From positions 1 to 7,070 of the forward strand of contig JAUZOU010000152.1 of assembly GCA_030706285.1 (NCBI GenBank): DNA of 7,070 nt, in the 5' to 3' direction. The notes under the pieces were generated by a model. That model searched no databases and was not told where the DNA came from. It saw nothing but the letters and a program-made list of their open reading frames with translations. This document shows positions 1-6,309 of this stretch, one piece after another (positions within the stretch are counted from its first letter, which is position 1; every line of letters begins with the position of its first letter). The stretch comes from Bacteroidota bacterium. Lineage in GTDB: Bacteria > Bacteroidota > Bacteroidia > Bacteroidales > UBA1402. The position numbers were made by a program, and so were the translations under genes.

Positions 1-1
1 A

Positions 2-1411
2 ACCATTGCCAATATCGATAGTTTTAAAAGGCTGGTAAAAAGACGGGTTGATCCGTTAGAGGTCAACATGAGAAGATACCTGTTCAGAAGCAAACTCCCA
101 GTCCTTCGATTCCGGAAAATTGAAATTCATGGGGTGACAGAGAACGAAAAGGATTACATTCTTAAAATCTTAAAGCAAAACGGAGAAGCCTATTTTTCAC
201 TGGAGGATTTTAAGGTCGGATACTTTAAGTTGCTTGCAGACAAGAAAATAACAGAAATTATTCCACATGCCGTCTATGATGAAACAGATGATTCGTTCAA
301 ACTGATACTGGACGTCACGATGAACAACAGTGTTCATTTGGCTGTTGGGGCCAACTTATCGTCTTCCACTTCCAATCAGGTATATCTTGGTGTCGAATAT
401 GGCATTTTAAACCAGTTTTCCCAGCACTATTATATTGATGCCTACATGGGCAGGATTTTAAATGCCATCAGTCTGAAAGCTGTTATTTTTTCAACAGATG
501 ACAGACCAAGATACCTTTCAACTGAATTTTCCTCGATGAATTACAACATGTTTCAGGGCGAGAAATTGTTTTACAAAGATGACAGGCCAGCCTATATAAA
601 ACAGCATGAATCGTTCCTGAAATTCAGATATGCCTTACCGGTTTCCAACAACAGTAAAATGGAATTCGGATTTGCCGGAGCCGTGCTGAAGGACAAATAC
701 ATGCAAACAAAACTGGAAACATTCTCAGAAAACAGTTTCGATCAAAGTACCTATTTGTTATTGGATGGTTCGGCTCGCTTGGAAAAGAATGATTTAAACA
801 GCAAGCAATACCCGACCGAAGGAGGATTCAGGCATCTGACGGCTCAATACATTACAGGTGCTGAAAGTTTCCGGTACCCGGATTCGATCGGCAATTCAAC
901 TCCAAAGGGCGATAAGTCCTTGTCCTATGTTCAACTGTCCGGTGGATTCGAACAATACTTGCAGCAGAAAGGCAAATTTATTCTTGGACTTAAAGGTGAA
1001 GCTGTTTTCAACAACAAACGTGCGTTGGACAACTATACCTCAAGCATCATCCAGGCTCCGTCTTTTTCTCCGACCTTGCACAGCAAGACAACATTCAATG
1101 AAGCGTACCGGTCCAACCAGTTTCTGGCGTTAGGCGTGCTGCCCATCGTGAACCTTTATCCGTCTTTGTTCTTGCGCACGGAATTTTATGGCTTCTTTCC
1201 ACTTACCATGTACGAACGAGGCCCAGATCAAATAGCTGTAACAACTCGTTCTTGGTCTAACATGCAATATATCGCAGAAGGGTCTTTGGTTTATAACCTG
1301 CCATTCACCACGTTAAGCTTGTTTGTGAACAACTACAGCTATCCAAAAGGGAACTGGAACGTCGGAATCAATATCGGTTATCTCTTGTTTGGCCGCCGTT
1401 TCGTTGAATAA
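2..1411 (+). CDS. Patatin-like phospholipase with surface-antigen beta-barrel, C-terminal part (5' end outside window)
   Basis: The reading frame is open to the left edge, so the ATG at 68 is internal and 469 residues of a longer protein are visible. The first ~25 residues are basic, as in the linker after a patatin catalytic domain. A POTRA-like segment follows (residues ~35-107, starting at RFRKIEIHGVTE). The remainder, to the C-terminus, has the alternating, aromatic-rich strands of an outer-membrane beta-barrel of the BamA/bacterial surface antigen type, ending GYLLFGRRFVE. In Bacteroidota this linker-POTRA-barrel order is typical of patatin-like phospholipases of roughly 700-800 residues that sit in the outer membrane and resemble the type Vd autotransporter PlpD. 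The Ser-Asp catalytic dyad and signal peptide would lie upstream of the window, so lipase activity is inferred. The alternative is a BamA/TamA-like assembly protein, but only one POTRA is visible and the linker favours patatin. The gene ends 72 bp before the tRNA gene. Confidence 0.8.
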   Translation, partial: TIANIDSFKRLVKRRVDPLEVNMRRYLFRSKLPVLRFRKIEIHGVTENEKDYILKILKQNGEAYFSLEDFKVGYFKLLADKKITEIIPHAVYDETDDSFKLILDVTMNNSVHLAVGANLSSSTSNQVYLGVEYGILNQFSQHYYIDAYMGRILNAISLKAVIFSTDDRPRYLSTEFSSMNYNMFQGEKLFYKDDRPAYIKQHESFLKFRYALPVSNNSKMEFGFAGAVLKDKYMQTKLETFSENSFDQSTYLLLDGSARLEKNDLNSKQYPTEGGFRHLTAQYITGAESFRYPDSIGNSTPKGDKSLSYVQLSGGFEQYLQQKGKFILGLKGEAVFNNKRALDNYTSSIIQAPSFSPTLHSKTTFNEAYRSNQFLALGVLPIVNLYPSLFLRTEFYGFFPLTMYERGPDQIAVTTRSWSNMQYIAEGSLVYNLPFTTLSLFVNNYSYPKGNWNVGINIGYLLFGRRFVE

Positions 1412-1436
1412 AATTTGAAAAAAGTGCTGTAATGGG

Positions 1437-1467
1437 TTGCACGGTTAGTTGAAAACTACTATCTTTG
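1437..1467 (+). promoter_or_regulatory. Bacteroidota-type promoter of tRNA-Arg
   Basis: TTG at 1437-1439 is followed after 20 nt by TATCTTTG at 1460-1467. This matches the Bacteroidota primary sigma consensus, a TTG/TTTG element near -33 and TAnnTTTG near -7. Transcription should start around 1474, giving a leader of about 10 nt before the mature tRNA. The promoter is strong by consensus and lies between the patatin stop codon and the tRNA, so the tRNA is probably transcribed on its own. Confidence 0.75.
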
Positions 1468-1483
1468 CGGGCGTAAAAATAAC

Positions 1484-1557
1484 GGCTACGTAGCTCAACT
1501 GAATAGAGCATCTGACTACGGATCAGAAGGTTGAGGGTTTGAATCCCCCCGTGGTCA
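1484..1557 (+). tRNA. tRNA-Arg (anticodon ACG)
   Basis: A 74-nt cloverleaf folds by eye. The acceptor stem is 1484-1490 with 1550-1556 (two G-U wobbles, G2-U71 and U4-G69). The D stem is 1493-1496 with 1506-1509, and the anticodon stem 1511-1515 with 1523-1527 is perfect. The anticodon loop CTACGGA places ACG at 1518-1520. The T stem is 1533-1537 with 1545-1549. A34 is expected to be deaminated to inosine by TadA, so the tRNA reads CGU, CGC and CGA. The discriminator base is A1557, and CCA is not encoded, so it must be added enzymatically. Three departures from the usual plan are visible: position 19 is A (1502), position 56 is U (1540, loop TTTGAAT instead of TTCGAAT), and there is an A50-C64 mismatch in the T stem (1534/1548). 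Position 15 is A with U48, a normal Levitt-type pair. The flanking promoter and hairpin argue that the gene is expressed rather than decayed. Confidence 0.93.
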
Positions 1558-1567
1558 CAGAACGTTA

Positions 1568-1616
1568 AAATCGGCTAAATTTCTAAGCTATTCAATGCTT
1601 GAAGTTTAGCCGATTT
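1568..1616 (+). terminator. Long hairpin between tRNA-Arg and dnaB, probable bidirectional terminator
   Basis: AAATCGGCTAAA (1568-1579) pairs perfectly with TTTAGCCGATTT (1605-1616). The stem continues inward through a T-G wobble, TTC/GAA, a bulged T at 1584 and AAGC/GCTT, closing on a loop of about 8 nt (1589-1596). The total is about 20 bp. It starts 11 nt after the tRNA and is followed by a moderately T-rich tail (CTTGTTTG). It lies between the rightward tRNA and the leftward dnaB, whose stop codon is 70 bp away, so it could end transcripts from both sides. The weak T tail is the main reason for caution. Confidence 0.7.
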
Positions 1617-1685
1617 CTTGTTTGATAGTTAGCGATATATGGGGGCTGAATGGAGATTTTGAAGTATCAAATTGAAGACTATGGG

Positions 1686-3221
1686 TTAGAACGGGACGCT
1701 ATTATCCTGGACGCCGAAGGGTGAGGCGTTGTAGTTGGATTCGCTGGCGAAGGCTGTTTCGTGGTTGATGCGGGAGCTTAAAATTTGTCCGTCCTGACCG
1801 GGAATGATATCGTCTTCTTCATTCATGAACTTGGCGAATTGTTTCTTGAATTTCAGGCGAACGTCGCCGGTGGCACCATTACGGTGTTTGGCGATAATGA
1901 TTTCAGCAATACCTTGTAAGCTTCTGCCACTGGCATCTTCCGTGATCTTGTAATATTCAGGACGATGGATAAAGCAGACCATATCGGCATCCTGTTCGAT
2001 GGCACCTGATTCACGCAAGTCTGACAGTTGTGGCCGTTTGGACTCGGATGCATTTGAACTGGTACGGGATTCGACGGCACGGTTTAACTGAGACAAGGCA
2101 ATGATGGGGATGTTTAACTCTTTGGCAAGTCCTTTCAGTGACCGGGAAATCGTGCTGACTTCCTGTTCACGACTTCCAAAGCCTGTGCCACTGGCATTCA
2201 TCAACTGTAAGTAGTCGATGATGATCAGCTCGACGTGTTCTTCACGGACAAGCCGCCTGGCTTTTGTCCTGAATTCAAAGATTGACAAACTAGGTGTATC
2301 GTCTATAAATAAAGGGGCATCGTATAAATCCTTGATTTTGGTGTCCAGCTGATCCCATTCATAATCGGCCAATTGACCGTTCTTGATCTTTTCACCTTCG
2401 ATTTCGCAGACGTTTACGATCAAACGATTGACTAATTGAACGTTGGACATTTCAAGTGAAAACAAGGCAACCGGCTTTTTGAAATTGACCGTGATATTTT
2501 TTGCCATGGAAAGGACAAACGCGGTTTTACCCATAGCAGGACGAGCGGCAATAATGACGAGGTCAGATTTCTGCCAGCCTGACGTAATCTTGTCCAGTTC
2601 ATGAAATCCTGTTGCCAGTCCGCTGAGTCCGTCTTCCCGTTTGGCGGCAATGTTCAGTAACCGGAAGGCTTCATCGATAATCGGATTGATCTGGATGACG
2701 TCTTTTTTCATGTTGTGCTGGGAAATCTCAAACAGACCGGCCTCGGCTTCCTGCATCAGATCGTCCACATCAATGGTTTCATCAAATGCTTTACCTTGAA
2801 CCTGTGAGGTATAACTGATCAGCTCTCTGGCCAGGTATTTTTGCTGAACAATGCGGGCATGATATTCCAAATGGGCGGTAGAGGCGACTTTTCCAGTCAG
2901 TTCGGCCAGGTAATAGGCCCCACCGGCATCTTCCAGATCACCCTGCTTACGCAGTTGCTCCTGGACGGTAAGCATATCCACGGGCTTTTGAGTGATGGAT
3001 AGGTTCTGAATAGCTGTATAGATGAGCTCATGCGCGTGTACATAAAAACTGGCTGGTTTCAGAATGTCACTGACAACGGAGTAAGCATCTTTTTCCAGCA
3101 TGAGAGCGCCCAATATGGCTTCTTCCAATTCTCTGGCTTCTGGCGGACGACGACCGATGACAGATAACGCGTTTTGAGTGCTTTTTTTTCTTGATGTCCG
3201 TTTATTATCAGATGCTTCCAT
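1686..3221 (-). CDS. dnaB: Replicative DNA helicase DnaB
   Basis: This is the ATP-driven hexameric helicase that unwinds DNA at the replication fork, encircling the lagging-strand template and recruiting primase. At 511 residues it is a typical full-length Bacteroidota DnaB without an intein. The N-terminal helicase/primase-interaction domain covers residues ~23-130 (PPEARELEEAILGALMLE). A linker with the conserved GLATGFHELD (~201-210) leads into the RecA-like ATPase. Visible motifs are Walker A ARPAMGKT (226-233), catalytic Glu in SLEMS (E257), Walker B LIIIDYLQL (332-340), ALSQLNRAVESR (375-386), LSDLRESGAIEQDAD (399-413) and the arginine-finger region FIHRPEYY (R420). The ATG at 3221 is taken as start because a promoter lies just upstream; an ATG 7 bp earlier is out of frame. 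No Shine-Dalgarno is seen. The gene is divergent from ispE and convergent with the tRNA-Arg gene. Confidence 0.97.
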   Translation of the reverse strand: MEASDNKRTSRKKSTQNALSVIGRRPPEARELEEAILGALMLEKDAYSVVSDILKPASFYVHAHELIYTAIQNLSITQKPVDMLTVQEQLRKQGDLEDAGGAYYLAELTGKVASTAHLEYHARIVQQKYLARELISYTSQVQGKAFDETIDVDDLMQEAEAGLFEISQHNMKKDVIQINPIIDEAFRLLNIAAKREDGLSGLATGFHELDKITSGWQKSDLVIIAARPAMGKTAFVLSMAKNITVNFKKPVALFSLEMSNVQLVNRLIVNVCEIEGEKIKNGQLADYEWDQLDTKIKDLYDAPLFIDDTPSLSIFEFRTKARRLVREEHVELIIIDYLQLMNASGTGFGSREQEVSTISRSLKGLAKELNIPIIALSQLNRAVESRTSSNASESKRPQLSDLRESGAIEQDADMVCFIHRPEYYKITEDASGRSLQGIAEIIIAKHRNGATGDVRLKFKKQFAKFMNEEDDIIPGQDGQILSSRINHETAFASESNYNASPFGVQDNSVPF

Positions 3222-3239
3222 TTTTCATATTTCTGTGTC

Positions 3240-3273
3240 CAAAGTTAACCAAGAAATTCACACCTTAACCAAA
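3240..3273 (-). promoter_or_regulatory. Candidate promoter of dnaB
   Basis: On the minus strand TAACTTTG (3247 to 3240) matches TAnnTTTG. A TTTG (3273 to 3270) lies upstream with a 22-nt gap, slightly longer than the usual 19-21. Transcription would start near 3233, leaving a very short leader of about 12 nt before the dnaB ATG. The -7 element overlaps one copy of the TTAACCAA direct repeat. Confidence 0.5.
3245..3272. repeat. Direct repeat TTAACCAA x2, 20-bp period, over the dnaB promoter
   Basis: TTAACCAA occurs at 3245-3252 and again at 3265-3272. The two starts are exactly 20 bp apart, close to two helical turns. One copy overlaps the dnaB -7 element and the other overlaps its -33 TTTG. 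Same-face spacing is what a regulator binding site would show, but the copies are short and A/T-rich, so chance cannot be excluded. Confidence 0.4.
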
Positions 3274-3277
3274 AAGC

Positions 3278-3299
3278 TATCAACAATCATTTGTTGATA
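3278..3299. promoter_or_regulatory. Perfect inverted repeat between dnaB and ispE promoters, possible operator
   Basis: TATCAACAA (3278-3286) and TTGTTGATA (3291-3299) are perfect reverse complements with a 4-bp spacer (TCAT). The repeat ends 2 bp before the ispE -33 element and lies just upstream of the dnaB -33 element, where a dimeric regulator could act on both genes. Read on the minus strand, 3300-3292 is TTATCAACA, one mismatch from the DnaA box TTATCCACA. Its function is inferred from position and symmetry only. Confidence 0.45.
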
Positions 3300-3301
3300 A
3301 C

Positions 3302-3331
3302 TTGTCTCTATGCTCTAATTTTGTATCTTTG
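3302..3331 (+). promoter_or_regulatory. Bacteroidota-type promoter of ispE
   Basis: TTG at 3302-3304 and TATCTTTG at 3324-3331 are separated by 19 nt, matching the Bacteroidota consensus. Transcription should begin near 3338, giving a leader of about 30 nt. The leader has GAGG only 1 nt before the ATG, too close to act as a normal Shine-Dalgarno. No equally good promoter lies between ispE and the ferredoxin gene, so this one may also serve the downstream operon. Confidence 0.75.
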
Positions 3332-3368
3332 TGGCGTCTTTTCAGATTTAAACGACTGTTATTGAGGT

Positions 3369-4184
3369 ATGATTTGTTTTCCAACTGCAAAAATCAATCT
3401 GGGTCTACGGATTACAGAAAAGCGTCCCGATGGGTATCATAACCTGGAGACGGTTTTTTATCCGATTGGTCTGAAAGATGCATTGGAGATTGTCCTATCC
3501 GATGAACAGACAGATTATCAGCTTATGATCAGTGGCATAACGCCTGATTGTGATCCTGAGAAGAATCTTGTCACGAAAGCATTCAGGTTGCTGCAGGAAT
3601 CTTATCCATTGAAACCGGTCACCGTTTATCTCCATAAAGCGATTCCTTCGGGTGCCGGTTTAGGGGGTGGCTCTTCCGATGCTGCTTTTATGCTGAAATT
3701 GTTGGCAGACATACATCAGCTGACGGTGCCGCAACAGACAATGGAAACAATGGCGTTCAAATTAGGTGCCGATTGCGCTTTTTTTATTAAGAATCGTCCG
3801 GCTTTTGCAACAGGTACGGGTAATGTATTTGAACCGACAGCCATCTCTCTGAAAGGTTGGTTTTTGGTGTTGATCAAACCGTCTGTAGCTGTTTCGACGG
3901 CAGAGGCTTATGCTTCAATACAGCCGGCTTTCCCGGAACAATCATTGAACAGATTGATTGAACTGCCTGTTAGCCAATGGAAAGGTTCGATCATCAATGA
4001 CTTTGAAACGTATGTTTTTCAGAAATACCCTGTTGTTGGAACCGTCAAACAACAATTGTATGACCACGGAGCGGTCTATGCATCCATGACAGGCAGTGGT
4101 TCAGCCGTATTTGGACTTTTCGGACAGCCTGTCAATTTAAGACCGTATTTTCCGGATTGTTTTTACTGGAGTGAAAGACTGTAA
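3369..4184 (+). CDS. ispE: 4-diphosphocytidyl-2-C-methyl-D-erythritol kinase
   Basis: A GHMP-family kinase of the MEP isoprenoid pathway. It phosphorylates CDP-methylerythritol at the 2-hydroxyl using ATP, leading to IPP and DMAPP for quinone and undecaprenyl carrier synthesis in the cytoplasm. The 271-residue length is normal. The N-terminus FPTAKINLGL (4-13) carries the conserved lysine K8, and RPDGYHNLETVF (19-30) is the IspE substrate-side signature. The glycine-rich ATP loop PSGAGLGGGSSDAA is at 93-106. D135 in GADCAFF aligns with the catalytic aspartate of E. coli IspE (D141). The C-terminal GHMP motif MTGSGSAVFGLF spans 240-251. The ATG at 3369 leaves only three residues before the conserved FPTAKIN, as usual in the family. 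The gene is divergent from dnaB, and the next gene starts 33 bp downstream on the same strand. Confidence 0.97.
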   Translation: MICFPTAKINLGLRITEKRPDGYHNLETVFYPIGLKDALEIVLSDEQTDYQLMISGITPDCDPEKNLVTKAFRLLQESYPLKPVTVYLHKAIPSGAGLGGGSSDAAFMLKLLADIHQLTVPQQTMETMAFKLGADCAFFIKNRPAFATGTGNVFEPTAISLKGWFLVLIKPSVAVSTAEAYASIQPAFPEQSLNRLIELPVSQWKGSIINDFETYVFQKYPVVGTVKQQLYDHGAVYASMTGSGSAVFGLFGQPVNLRPYFPDCFYWSERL

Positions 4185-4217
4185 CATAGGTAATTTATTT
4201 TTAAAACAGATAGATAA

Positions 4218-4442
4218 ATGGCAAAAATGAAAGGTGCTATCGAGGTCGATACCGAGCGCTGCAAAGGTTGCGATGTTTGTACCAAAAATTGCCCGTTTGG
4301 TGTGCTGAGCATGTCAAAAGAGGTGAATTCAAAGGGTTATCCTTATTCGTACATGCAATATCCGGATCAATGTACCGGTTGTGCTAGTTGTGGTATGGTG
4401 TGTCCGGACGGATGTATTCGAGTATATAAGATTAAATGTTGA
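4218..4442 (+). CDS. korD: 2-oxoacid:ferredoxin oxidoreductase delta subunit (2x[4Fe-4S] ferredoxin)
   Basis: A 74-residue ferredoxin with two complete [4Fe-4S] motifs: CKGCDVCTKNCP (C15, C18, C21, C25) and CTGCASCGMVCP (C52, C55, C58, C62). An additional C66 and a C-terminal C74 are present and are not needed for the clusters. In four-subunit 2-oxoacid oxidoreductases this small subunit takes electrons from the catalytic subunits and hands them to external ferredoxin. Its place as first gene of the delta-alpha-beta-gamma cluster supports that role rather than a free ferredoxin. The stop codon overlaps the first possible start of the alpha gene by 7 nt (ATGTTGA), which suggests translational coupling. 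No Shine-Dalgarno and no clear promoter of its own are visible in the 33-bp gap after ispE. Confidence 0.9.
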   Translation: MAKMKGAIEVDTERCKGCDVCTKNCPFGVLSMSKEVNSKGYPYSYMQYPDQCTGCASCGMVCPDGCIRVYKIKC

Positions 4443-5521
4443 AAAATATGGAAGAAGTCAAATTACTGAAGGGGAACGAAGCAATAGCTCATGCAGCCAT
4501 ACGGTGTGGTTGTGATGGTTACTTTGGCTATCCGATTACTCCTCAGTCTGAAGTGATGGAAACATTGATGGCATTAAGGCCTTGGGAATCAACCGGTATG
4601 GTTGTGTTGCAGGCTGAAAGCGAAGTCGCTTCCATCAATATGGTGTTTGGTGGTGCAGGAACCGGGAAAAAAGTGATGACATCTTCATCCAGTCCCGGTG
4701 TTAGCCTGATGCAGGAAGGTGTCTCTTTTTCCTGTGGGGCGAACCTGCCTATGTTGTTAGTCAATGTCATGAGAGGTGGTCCCGGATTGGGAACCATCCA
4801 GGCCAGCCAGTCTGATTATTTTCAGGCAGTGAAAGGTGGTGGACATGGCGATTATAAATTGATTACACTGGCACCTGCTTCTGTTCAGGAAATGGCTGAT
4901 TTTGTGGATCTTGGGTTTACATTATCGTTTAAATACCGCATTCCAAGTATGATTTTGTCTGATGGTGTGATTGGCCAGATGATGGAAAAAGTGGTATTGC
5001 CTCCTTATAAACCAAGACGTACAGAAGAAGAAGTGATCGCCGAATGTCCCTGGGCTGCAACCGGCAAGACGGAAGGCAGATATAGAAACCTCATTTCGTC
5101 ACTTGAACTGGATCCTACGATCATGGAAAAACAAAATGAGGAACGTCAGGCCAGGATTAAACTGGTTGAAGCAACGGAAGTCCGTTATGAAGAATTCATG
5201 TGCGAAGAAGCCGACTATTTATTGGTTGCTTTCGGTTCTTCAGCCAGAATTTGCCAAAATGCCGTGGAAACGTTACGGGCAGAAGGACTGAAAGTTGGAC
5301 TGCTGCGTCCGATCACGCTTTGGCCTTTCCCAACTAAGGTTTTGGCAAAATACGCAGAAAAAGTCAAATGCATGATGACGGTCGAATTGAATGCCGGTCA
5401 GATGGTTGAAGATGTTCGTTTGTCAGTTAACGGCAAAGTGCCAGTCTTCCATTTTGGTCGTATGGGCGGTGTCGTTCCGACTCCGGAAGAGGTCATCGAT
5501 GCGTTGAAAAATCATTTATAA
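4436..5521 (+). CDS. vorB: 2-oxoacid:ferredoxin oxidoreductase alpha subunit (VorB/KorA family)
   Basis: The alpha subunit of a 2-oxoacid:ferredoxin oxidoreductase, carrying the TPP pyrimidine-side domain and the transketolase C-terminal-like domain. The LKGNEAIAHAAIRCGCDG start and GYPITPQSE (31-39) are family signatures. LQAESEVASI (58-67) contains the acidic residues expected to activate TPP. SSSSPGVSLMQEG (83-95), RGGPGLGTIQASQSDYFQ (113-130) and GGGHGDYKLITLAP (134-147) follow. The second domain includes VAFGSSARICQ (264-274), LLRPITLWPFP (289-299) and ELNAGQMVEDVR (317-328). The 361-residue length is typical. The start is uncertain: ATG at 4436 overlaps the ferredoxin gene, while ATG at 4448 gives MEEVKLLKGNEA, the usual family N-terminus, and may be the real start. 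Databases commonly name Bacteroidota members VorB (branched-chain 2-oxoacid), but 2-oxoglutarate (KorA) is equally possible; sequence inspection does not decide. Confidence 0.93.
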   Translation: MLKNMEEVKLLKGNEAIAHAAIRCGCDGYFGYPITPQSEVMETLMALRPWESTGMVVLQAESEVASINMVFGGAGTGKKVMTSSSSPGVSLMQEGVSFSCGANLPMLLVNVMRGGPGLGTIQASQSDYFQAVKGGGHGDYKLITLAPASVQEMADFVDLGFTLSFKYRIPSMILSDGVIGQMMEKVVLPPYKPRRTEEEVIAECPWAATGKTEGRYRNLISSLELDPTIMEKQNEERQARIKLVEATEVRYEEFMCEEADYLLVAFGSSARICQNAVETLRAEGLKVGLLRPITLWPFPTKVLAKYAEKVKCMMTVELNAGQMVEDVRLSVNGKVPVFHFGRMGGVVPTPEEVIDALKNHL

Positions 5522-5542
5522 ATCAAGTAGTTAATCAACGAT

Positions 5543-6301
5543 ATGTCAAATCCAATTATAACACCAGAAAACCTTGTTTACCAAAAATCCAAGGTGTTGT
5601 CGGACAATATCATGCATTATTGCCCTGGTTGCAGCCACGGTGTCGTACACCGCATTGTTGCTGAAGTTATTGAAGAAATGGATATGCAAAGCAAAACGAT
5701 TGGTGTCGCACCGGTCGGTTGCGCTGTATTTATCTACAATTATATCAATGTCGATTTTATTGAATCGGCCCATGGTAGAGCACCAGCCCTGGCAACAGCC
5801 ATTAAGCGACTGAATCCTGACAGACTTGTCTTCACGTATCAAGGTGACGGAGACCTGGCTGCCATTGGAACGGCCGAAACCATCCATGCCTGTAACCGTG
5901 GTGAAAATATTGCCATTATTTATATCAACAATGGAATCTATGGAATGACCGGTGGACAAATGGCTCCGACAACCCTCGAAGGGATGAAGACGTCTACTTG
6001 TCCGCTTGGACGTAATATTGCGCTTAATGGTTATCCATTGAATATGACTGATTTACTGGTTAAATTGGAAGGCACTTGTTATGTGACGCGTCAAAGTGTT
6101 CACAATGCATTAAATGTCAAGAAAACAAAACGTGCCATTCGGAAAGCGTTTGAGAATTCCATGGAGGGCAAAGGCACCAGTATTGTGGAAGTCGTTTCAG
6201 CTTGTAATTCAGGATGGAAAATGACACCGAATGAGGCCAATAAGTGGATGGAAGAAAATATGTTCAAAGCCTATCCGCTGGGCGATTTGAAAGATAAATA
6301 A
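5543..6301 (+). CDS. korB: 2-oxoacid:ferredoxin oxidoreductase beta subunit (TPP-binding)
   Basis: The beta subunit holds the diphosphate side of TPP and a [4Fe-4S] cluster. With the alpha subunit it forms the active site that decarboxylates the 2-oxoacid and transfers the acyl group to CoA. The TPP motif is clear: GDGD (101-104) about 25 residues before NN (129-130), followed by GIYGMTGGQMAPTT (131-144), a family signature. CPGCSHG (27-33), C60 in PVGCAVF and C221 in SACNSGW match in number and position the four Cys ligands described in OFOR beta subunits. HGRAPALATAIKRLNP (78-93) is also characteristic. The 252-residue length is complete. It begins 21 bp after the alpha gene, without a Shine-Dalgarno, and ends 8 bp before gamma. 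Confidence 0.93.
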   Translation: MSNPIITPENLVYQKSKVLSDNIMHYCPGCSHGVVHRIVAEVIEEMDMQSKTIGVAPVGCAVFIYNYINVDFIESAHGRAPALATAIKRLNPDRLVFTYQGDGDLAAIGTAETIHACNRGENIAIIYINNGIYGMTGGQMAPTTLEGMKTSTCPLGRNIALNGYPLNMTDLLVKLEGTCYVTRQSVHNALNVKKTKRAIRKAFENSMEGKGTSIVEVVSACNSGWKMTPNEANKWMEENMFKAYPLGDLKDK

Positions 6302-6309
6302 GTAATAGT

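Noticed and set aside
68..70. ATG at 68 as the start of the first gene
   Set aside because: The frame is open upstream to the window edge with patatin-linker-like sequence, so this Met is internal.
858..1133. Plus-strand 91-residue frame inside the patatin-barrel gene
   Set aside because: It lies wholly within the confidently read barrel sequence in another frame and has no family resemblance.
1658..1675. TTTGA/TCAAA short inverted repeat downstream of dnaB as its terminator
   Set aside because: The arms are only 5 A/T-rich base pairs with no T-rich tail; the long hairpin at 1568-1616 is a better candidate.
1853..2650. Two minus-strand frames (1853-2080 and 2432-2650) within dnaB
   Set aside because: Both overlap conserved helicase motifs in the true frame and show no independent signal.
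4185..4217. TAATTTAT as a promoter for the ferredoxin gene
   Set aside because: It matches only TAnnTT of the -7 element and has no TTG at the right distance; the nearest is about 31 nt upstream.
5546..5959. Minus-strand 137-residue frame opposite the beta subunit
   Set aside because: Antisense to a clearly conserved TPP-binding gene; it is explained as a shadow of its codon usage.
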